Of a DNA stretch of 64,000 nucleotides, positions 19,701 through 25,072 are shown piece after piece. The notes under the pieces are model-generated. The model was not told the DNA's origin. It did no database searches and saw only the letters and a program-made list of their open reading frames with translations. The stretch lies in assembly GCA_006386115.1 (NCBI GenBank), contig VFIW01000006.1:1651060-1715059 (forward strand), written 5' to 3'. The position numbers were made by a program, and so were the translations under genes. The DNA comes from Globisporangium splendens. Lineage: Eukaryota; Oomycota; Peronosporomycetes; Pythiales; Pythiaceae. Each line of letters opens with the position of its first letter. The stretch's first letter is position 1.

Positions 19701-20865
19701 TCCTTTGGATAAGCACGCTGCGTACGGTCTTCGACAGCCGATCTGGTTCCACTCGGACGCTAAACTGCACTACGAGCAGACTGCAAGGACGCACACCAGC
19801 TCAGCACATCGACGATGTATTGGGATGGTTCCCGAACCGCAACGCAGCTTTCGACTACACGTGTCGAGAGTCTTCGGCGTGCGTTCACTGGCTGACTTCA
19901 TGCGCGAAGGTTGTGCTTGGCCGACGCAGCAAGACTTCGTGGAGCGACACATCGACTTCACGCTCGTGTCTACGACTCCTGGACAACAGGTGAAGTGGCT
20001 GCGAGTGCTGTACAACGAAGCCACGCACATCGTCGAGCGTCTGAATGCACGAGATTTTGTGCTACAGACCCCGCACACTGAAAGACGAGCACTACCACAC
20101 CTGGGATGCAAGAGCGACGTCAAAGTGTGCTTGATTCCTGCGATTCCACGGTCAGCTATGCTTCGCGTGGTGTGGACACCAACACTGCCGACGAAACCAC
20201 ACCCGATGACTATACACTCGCGGAGTGTGCGTGAAGAGCAGATCAAGTCGTTTGTGAAATACAGCAAGCATCTGCGCAAGATCTTGCTTCCAGTCTTTGA
20301 AGACCTGCAGTTTCGTCTCGCGTTCCGTCTTCTGCCTGTGCGCGCTCGGTTCTGGTTCCTCGAAGCTGTACACCCACGCATCCAGTATTGCGTGCGTGAC
20401 GGATGCGACGCAATCGAGACGGAGGAACACTTGTTCTTCGAGTGCACTCTTGCAGCACAGCTGTGGAGTCACTTGAACCAACTGGTGTCGCCGCTCTTCC
20501 GTACGCGACCGACTTGGCATGACATCGCCTTGGCGACGAAGATGCACGTGCGTGATGAGTGGGGAGACTGTGAAGAAGTAGTCCATGACGCTTGGCACAC
20601 ACTCCGCGCTGTAACGCTTCATTTCATTTGGACAGATCGAAATCGGTGCCTGTTCGACGGAAGACAGCCCACACCGTCGCTCCCTGCGCTCCAAGTGGTC
20701 TTCACGACATTTGCGGCGCACATCTGGTTCTTCGAAAGACGGTTGTACGAGAGCGAAGACAAGCTAGCCTTGGCCACGGTTGTGCGCGCGATGAAGTCTC
20801 AGCCGGCTTTCGGCAGGTTTACCGACCTCCACCCTGGTATCACCAGTGTCCGCCAAACTGTCTAA
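16783..20865 (+). CDS. LINE ORF2: APE endonuclease and reverse transcriptase (tRL-1)
   Basis: 1360 codons, intact. APE-type endonuclease at residues 1-235 (VNTNGIKKNG, CVQETKF, YAPVD, LGDLNTPLD, RLDYILLS, GDHLAH). RT at about 500-790 (NYRPIALVQVDVKVLSKALTY, FLDFEKAFDRVNWDYM, GVKQGDPLSALLF, active site FFADDS near 706, YLGIPF). C-terminal zinc-binding region CVRDGCDAIETEEHLFFEC near 1205-1223, then DRNRCLFDGRQP. It nicks the tRNA target and primes reverse transcription there. There is no ATG near the start: the first codon here is TTG, and the frame is open back to 16717, overlapping the end of ORF1 in the +1 frame. Belongs to the L1/Tx1-like APE group by domain order. Confidence 0.93.
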   Translation: MSVNTNGIKKNGHLFIDSVLSKHSVACVQETKFSDKQHLLTFKFHLDSSFKHQVFVNDPNSQLDRPTRGRSGGVLTVLRSDVPGFETAAEQPSLAVPGRYLVVKLMVSDAPVYIHNVYAPVDRQEKQQFFSSLSTEDFEDQATHLVLGDLNTPLDPRLDSSSPDLRYDPARSSCLAWLACLGVVDAWRVHHDTRRVFTGPLPRKNRLDYILLSEAFYERFYDDSKYFVPQNAGDHLAHCVSFKTGSQLHGRGYWKFPRYLLEYPVVVSAVEKEAEAVRDQLRGSINPGQIWERWKTRIKTQLQDVQKKLRMQDTAAIEEAQAALGQAAARYRDASTENNRSEFEEAMKMYKETVTRTSQYNQDSAFDFQAANSEKSTKHFFRPLDTSLRRVSIEEVMTPSGSVSTNPHEISLRFLEHWGSEMGDPDSPAGRAPPPDDGMQRKLLDSIVRFVSEVDRAILDAPVTAADMASAIRHMKATSAPGMDGLSAGFYQVAPDVFGECLSIVFNDRLRRGVLLPSQRKSAVVLLHKKGSRAQPGNYRPIALVQVDVKVLSKALTYRLQQVILDLIHPDQKGFVKGRSIHHHVRFLADLQDLVTSLDEEAYALFLDFEKAFDRVNWDYMFRLLERMGFGSEFTQWIKLLYTDPQAHLLINQNIQPALHPTRGVKQGDPLSALLFVLTIEPLGNLLRSHEEYGVCLNADHTATSTFFADDSTLLGSSIPNLQAQLGLVEEYCRGSGAKLNLSKSMLLALNRNQDCPTLPGVQVLGRTETVKYLGIPFGQSPVNDNIVEFLDQRFYDGFKMWYRRARTLRGRLLVAQTMVLSRLWHYTQHVAIPATVVKRWQSMLNRFVLSRKYDRDASHIQLIPREFLFHRKRDGGLGIPSLDAQLKRQRLALLLQFMRAANNASARNWTTASVELLTSVLPRYGERQALDFLAISPLRHGDMIKWSLTSAWWRATWVWWYKIRWEVTWRDLPLDKHAAYGLRQPIWFHSDAKLHYEQTARTHTSSAHRRCIGMVPEPQRSFRLHVSRVFGVRSLADFMREGCAWPTQQDFVERHIDFTLVSTTPGQQVKWLRVLYNEATHIVERLNARDFVLQTPHTERRALPHLGCKSDVKVCLIPAIPRSAMLRVVWTPTLPTKPHPMTIHSRSVREEQIKSFVKYSKHLRKILLPVFEDLQFRLAFRLLPVRARFWFLEAVHPRIQYCVRDGCDAIETEEHLFFECTLAAQLWSHLNQLVSPLFRTRPTWHDIALATKMHVRDEWGDCEEVVHDAWHTLRAVTLHFIWTDRNRCLFDGRQPTPSLPALQVVFTTFAAHIWFFERRLYESEDKLALATVVRAMKSQPAFGRFTDLHPGITSVRQTV

Positions 20866-21019
20866 CCGAATGACCCAAAATTTCGAACTGTCGAATAGCA
20901 TGGCATGCTATTTGGAAGGGTTTTTCTCCCGATGCTGTCCGCCACGCGTTCGACAAGCTCATTTTCAAATTTTCCGGCTCCAGCTCAAGCGACTCAAGCG
21001 ACGACCCCAGCAACTGAAG
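20866..21019 (+). other. ORF2-ORF3 spacer of tRL-1
   Basis: Short link. An in-frame ATG at 20870, 4 nt after the ORF2 stop, would add 50 residues to ORF3, but the matching codon in tRL-3 is ATA. The second half (gctcattttcaaattttcc and what follows) is conserved with tRL-3 at the DNA level and is open in frame with ORF3. Confidence 0.6.
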
Positions 21020-22321
21020 ATGGCTCCAGAACAAGTTCCAGCTCTCCTCCCAACTGAATCTCTACTCGCCGGCTCGAAGGCGGGCTCTCCTCTGCGGACT
21101 GTGTTGTCTCCGGCTGCACCCGAAAGGGAGACGGGGGGCATGAGCCCTGAGGTGTGCCCAACTGAAAGCCAGGCTGAGGAAGGTGACGGAATTGAGGCGG
21201 AGTCTGGCAACTGCGAATCAGCGTCCATGGACACGGGCAGCGCGAACGACACTGAAAACCCTGCATCGGCGGATCTGTCAGTGCTTCTACCAGAGAGCCA
21301 AGAAGCTGATGCGGCGACGTCCGACGGCGACAACGTGAAAGATCGTGGCAGTGAAGGCAACAAAAGCGATGATGATGGCGACAGCGACGACAATGACAGC
21401 GACGGCATGGAGTCAACTGCCCAGCCGAATCCGACCGCCATTCAAGCATCCGCGGCGCCTGCAGTGGAGAACCCGCGTACAGTGGACACTGTACGCCGGT
21501 ACACCTTACGGAAGCGGACTGCAGAGCAACTTGAAGCGATGCGTCCAGTCAAGCGTACCCGGCGATCAGTAATGACGGAGGAGACGGGTGAAATTGACTG
21601 CATCGACAACCGAAGGACCGTGGCGACTGGGCTCGAGTATCGCGTGACATGGGTCGACGACTCGGACCCGATTTGGCTACCGCGAGACCAGTTGATCGAG
21701 GATGGCAATGCGAATCTCGTCGAGACGCTCGACGCATACCTACTCCGGTACCCGAACCGTGAGCTGACGTACCAAGCATACATCAGCAGAAACGCGAGAG
21801 CCTTCAGTGCGGTCGCCGACGGGGAGGACAATGCGTGCTTGCCTCACGCTGTCCAGATGGCACTCGAGCTCCTCGGCCACCAGCAGGAGAGCGCACGACT
21901 CCCGGAGATTTGGACGGAGTACCTACAGAACGCGGTCGACGCCAAGGTTCCGCTCTACGAAGGTTTTCACAAGCTCGGCGAGATTGTGAGGTACTGCTCC
22001 AACGCGGTCCCAAGGTGCGGTGTGGAGCTCAACATCAAGACTCTCCGCAAGAACCTCTATGATGGGGAAGGTGCCGGTCCTATGGCGATTGTGCGCCGTG
22101 TACTTCCTGAGGACAAGGGAGATCGTGTGCTCAAGCCAGGCGTGTACCTTGTCGGGGGGTACAAACGCAACATGCGGGCTCACTGCTTCGCAATGGAAGT
22201 CACTACGGACGAAGACATCATCGTACGCGAGAACGGGATTGACTCAGGCATCGGCGACCAGACGTGGCTTCGCATGATCAAGTTCATCCGCAGGATCAAG
22301 GTGCAGCATAACGAAGACTGA
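21020..22321 (+). CDS. LINE ORF3: chromodomain-like plus cysteine-peptidase-like protein (tRL-1)
   Basis: 433 aa from ATG 21020, chosen because tRL-3 has the matching ATG (40642). N-terminal half is disordered and very acidic (Asp/Ser/Glu runs at residues 90-140). Residues about 190-240 resemble a chromodomain (LEYRVTWVDDSDPIWLPRDQ). The C-terminal part has a papain/OTU-like pattern: EDNACLPHAVQMALELL with candidate nucleophile Cys273, and MRAHCFAMEV with candidate His388, 115 residues later, followed by an acidic/Asn position. Such proteins cut peptide or isopeptide (ubiquitin-like) bonds; here activity is inferred only. It lies 154 nt after ORF2. The 3' UTR contains the inverted repeat GGGTACAATGTACCC (22372-22386). 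tRL-2 and tRL-5 lack it. Confidence 0.75.
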   Translation: MAPEQVPALLPTESLLAGSKAGSPLRTVLSPAAPERETGGMSPEVCPTESQAEEGDGIEAESGNCESASMDTGSANDTENPASADLSVLLPESQEADAATSDGDNVKDRGSEGNKSDDDGDSDDNDSDGMESTAQPNPTAIQASAAPAVENPRTVDTVRRYTLRKRTAEQLEAMRPVKRTRRSVMTEETGEIDCIDNRRTVATGLEYRVTWVDDSDPIWLPRDQLIEDGNANLVETLDAYLLRYPNRELTYQAYISRNARAFSAVADGEDNACLPHAVQMALELLGHQQESARLPEIWTEYLQNAVDAKVPLYEGFHKLGEIVRYCSNAVPRCGVELNIKTLRKNLYDGEGAGPMAIVRRVLPEDKGDRVLKPGVYLVGGYKRNMRAHCFAMEVTTDEDIIVRENGIDSGIGDQTWLRMIKFIRRIKVQHNED

Positions 22322-22546
22322 TGAGTGACGCCACCTCTGTATACCTGGAGCCGTTGTGTCAGCGCCTCATGGGGTACAATGTACCCGGAGACTGGACAGA
22401 AGGAACTCCGCCATTTGGACTTAGTATACTCGCGGTGGATCTTTCTCACCCTTTCCAAGTTTGTTCGGCTAGGGTTATCTAACCCATATCGGCCATTCTA
22501 CGTTATGGAGGAGCGGTTAAGAACAGGCTGGCTCGAAATCAAATGT

Positions 22547-22618
22547 GGACCACGGCGGGATTTGAACCCGTGTCTCCTGAGTGGAGAGATGGACCTCAGA
22601 CAACTGAGCCAAAGTGAC
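22547..22618 (-). pseudogene. tRNA-like sequence in the 3' region of tRL-1
   Basis: On the minus strand it has box A TGGCTCAGTTG and box B GGTTCAAATCC at tRNA spacing, a T-arm and a 3' side CGTGGTC. The 5' acceptor side (GTCACTT) does not pair with it and the anticodon loop is irregular, so isotype is unclear. The right end (actgagccaaagtgac) resembles the LINE target duplication. Between ORF3 and the element 3' tail. Confidence 0.5.
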
Positions 22619-22729
22619 AATACGCAAATATCAGGGAGTATGTACAATAGTATTTATATCAGTTTCAGTCATTTTGCTAGGTAGATTGAGTAGTCACCCG
22701 GTCTATTCTAGTAATATAGACAACTTTCA

Positions 22730-22746
22730 ACTGAGCCAAAGGAGCA
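22730..22746. repeat. Target-site duplication, example (right end of tRL-1)
   Basis: actgagccaaaggagca: tRNA-Met bases 1-16 plus one upstream base, in antisense. The left copy is the end of the intact tRNA (14033-14049). The same 17 bp follow inserts at 24151, 32117, 33531, 42536, 42679, 44714, 54075, 62859 and 63128. Confidence 0.95.
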
Positions 22747-23426
22747 ATATACTCGCCCTACCCCACACGCTCACAACACATTCAAAACAACACACACAAC
22801 ACACGCGCTCCACACGCCACACCTCGCACACAACACACAACATCACACCATATTCACACACAACACCACGCGCGTCGCCACCCCCGCGACCTCCCACAGC
22901 CTCCGACAACCCCCTCTGCGCACACATGTCCATACCATGCATGTCGCCCCGAACCGAACCGAACCGAACCGAACCGAACCGAACCGAACACGCGCGCACA
23001 ACACAACACAACACAACACGGATCGCGTCTCTTGACCCCGTGTCCTGTCCTTGCGCTCGTCCTCCAGCTTCGCTCCAGACATCGCCCACACTCCACAAAA
23101 GCGGCTACACGGTCCACTGAGCGACGTCCGGTACGAAACCTACTCGCTTCAACATACATACATGCTTGATTGCTTGATTGCGTTATTGTGGAGGCGGCGT
23201 CGGAGAGGCAAGAGCACCCCGACGAACTCACAAAGCACCTGGGAAGCATCCTCGACACCTGCCAAAGCACACATCCATCTGTCCATCGTGTGCGCTCGTT
23301 CAGCATCCAAAAGCATCCAAAAGCATTCAAAAGCATCCAAAACGAAAAGGATTGCTCCCTACCAGGATCGAACTGGTGACCTTCAGATTATGAGACTAAC
23401 GCTCTACCGACTGAGCCAAAGGAGCA
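22747..23426. repeat. tRNA-Met array unit U2
   Basis: 680-bp unit: AC-rich start (atatactcgccctacccc), (GAACC) tract of about 7 repeats, conserved middle, AAAAGCATCC minisatellite, tRNA-Met at its right end. Nearly identical to the other units. Confidence 0.95.
23353..23425 (-). tRNA. tRNA-Met(CAT), copy 2
   Basis: Identical to copy 1 with the same TTTT terminator. Short element tS-a is inserted 1 bp upstream. Confidence 0.97.
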
Positions 23427-24150
23427 CTTCTCAATTTGCTCGCTACCCCACAAGTCGACTCTTCAGAAGTACCCAAGCCCATCACCACTCCACTTCCTCC
23501 ACCTCTCTCTCCCACCCACTCTGCCTGCAGTATGGGTGTAGGGAGAACGAAGAAGAAGCGCAAGAAGACGCGCGTTTGGAGTCTGCATCGACATCGCCTT
23601 CCAGTTCGCCTCGCAACTGTCCGTCGATCGGCTCCGTCGGTAGAGCCGATGCACTTCGCTGAGCGAAGCGACCCGCATTGCGCGTGAGCAACTGCAAGAC
23701 GACCGAGAGAGGTCGCGCTTGTGCGAGCGGGGAGTGCTCCGATCGCCAGCACGATCTCGAAGAATCAACCCAGAAGTGAAGAATCAACCCACAAGACAAG
23801 AATCAACCCACAAGCGAAGAATCAACCCACAAGACAAGAATCAACCCACAAGTCAAGAAATCAACCCACAAGACATGGTTCAACCCACAAGGGAAGAATC
23901 AACCCAGAATACATCCTCGAGTGTCTCACACCGACACTCACACCTCAAAACAGCAAGGTTTAAAGACCTGACACACAAGCAACCTTCACCAAGCCGACAC
24001 AAACGACTGCATAGCACAACCAAAATCTCACCCCAACAGAATTAAAGAGAAGCCTTAGTGCTAGCATCATAGAATACGCAATGGCATAGCGAGCAAGTAG
24101 AAGTCAGTTTGCCGTACTATTTATTAACAACAATATACGGACACCTTTCA
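23427..24150 (+). mobile_element. Short non-autonomous element tS-a
   Basis: 724 bp between duplications at 23410-23426 and 24151-24167. The first 40-odd bp (cttctcaatttgctcgctacc and onward) match the LINE 5' end, so LINE machinery probably mobilises it. The middle holds a small basic ORF and a perfect hairpin (cttcgc-tga-gcgaag). Then come tandem 15-19 bp units of the aagaatcaacccacaag type (about 23759-23910). The 3' tail has a hairpin ccgta...tacgg (24112-24140) and ends ACACCTTTC. Confidence 0.88.
23532..23687 (+). CDS. Small basic ORF of tS-a
   Basis: 51 aa from ATG 23532. Starts MGVGRTKKKRKKTRVW, strongly basic, then LHRHRLPVRLATVRRS. Colinear copies: 51 aa in tS-d and tS-e, cut to 35 aa in tS-b by a stop. 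Could be a nucleic-acid-binding peptide or simply non-coding body sequence. No family recognised. Confidence 0.3.
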   Translation: MGVGRTKKKRKKTRVWSLHRHRLPVRLATVRRSAPSVEPMHFAERSDPHCA

Positions 24151-24167
24151 ACTGAGCCAAAGGAGCA

Positions 24168-24973
24168 ATATACTCGCCCTACCCCACACGCTCACAACAC
24201 ATTCAAAACAACACACACAACACACGCGCTCCACACGCCACACCTCGCACACAACACACAACATCACACCATATTCACACACAACACCACGCGCGTCGCC
24301 ACTCCCGCGACCTCCCACAGCCTCCGACAACCCCCTCTGCGCACACATGTTCATACCATGCATGTCGCCCCTCCACGAACCGAACCGAACCGAACCGAAC
24401 CGAACCGAACCGAACAGAACCGAACCCGAACGAACCGAACCGAACCGAACCGACCGAACCGAACCGAACCGAACGACCGAACCTAACCCGAACCGAACCG
24501 AACCGAACTGAACCGAACCAAACCGAACCGAACCGCACGCGCGCACAACACAACACGGATCGCGTCTCTTGACCCCGTGTCCTGTCCTTGCGCTCGTCCT
24601 CCAGCTTCGCTCCAGACATCGCCCACACTCCACAAAAGCGGCTACACGGTCCACTGAGCGACGTCCGGTACGAAACCTACTCGCTTCAACATACATACAT
24701 GCTTGATTGCTTGATTGCGTTATTGTGGAGGCGGCGTCGGAGAGGCAAGAGCACCCCGACGAACTCACAAAGCACCTGGGAAGCATCCTCGACACCTGCC
24801 AAAGCACACATCCATCTGTCCATCGTGTGCGCTCGTTCAGCATCCAAAAGCATCCAAAAGCATTCAAAAGCATTCAAAAGCATCCAAAACGAAAAGGATT
24901 GCTCCCTACCAGGATCGAACTGGTGACCTTCAGATTATGAGACTAACGCTCTACCGACTGAGCCAAAGGAGCA
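24168..24973. repeat. tRNA-Met array unit U3 with expanded GAACC tract
   Basis: 806 bp, longer than the others because the pentanucleotide tract (about 24377-24535) is expanded to about 160 bp and is irregular (interruptions such as gaacag, gaccgaac, gaacta). The rest matches U2. Confidence 0.94.
24900..24972 (-). tRNA. tRNA-Met(CAT), copy 3
   Basis: Identical to copy 1; TTTT runs follow on the minus strand. tRL-2 is inserted 1 bp upstream. Confidence 0.97.
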
Positions 24974-25072
24974 CTTCTCAATTTGCCGGCTACCCCACAA
25001 GTCGACTTGAGAAATACCAAGCCAACCGCCGCCTCCACGCCGCCGCCTTCCTACCCTCAAGCTTCTTTCGCA

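Larger units (their letters stand above)
14050..22729 (+). mobile_element. LINE tRL-1, with ORF3 cassette, inserted upstream of tRNA-Met copy 1
   Basis: Lies between the 17-bp target duplications actgagccaaaggagca at 14033-14049 and 22730-22746. 5' end cttctcaatttgccggctacc is shared with the other LINEs and short elements. Contents: ORF1 (frameshifted near its start), ORF2, ORF3, a tRNA-like sequence, then the family 3' tail (about 22640-22729) with the hairpin gtctat...atagac and CTTTC at the end. No poly(A) tail. Confidence 0.9.

Noticed and set aside
20870..21019. Earlier ORF3 start at ATG 20870 in tRL-1
   Set aside because: The matching codon in tRL-3 is not ATG and the first part of the extension is not conserved; the shared ATG at 21020 is preferred.
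23759..23910. CRISPR-like look of the spaced aagaatcaacccacaag repeats in tS elements
   Set aside because: Repeats are adjacent, of 15-19 bp with no unique spacers, and the context is a eukaryotic retroelement.
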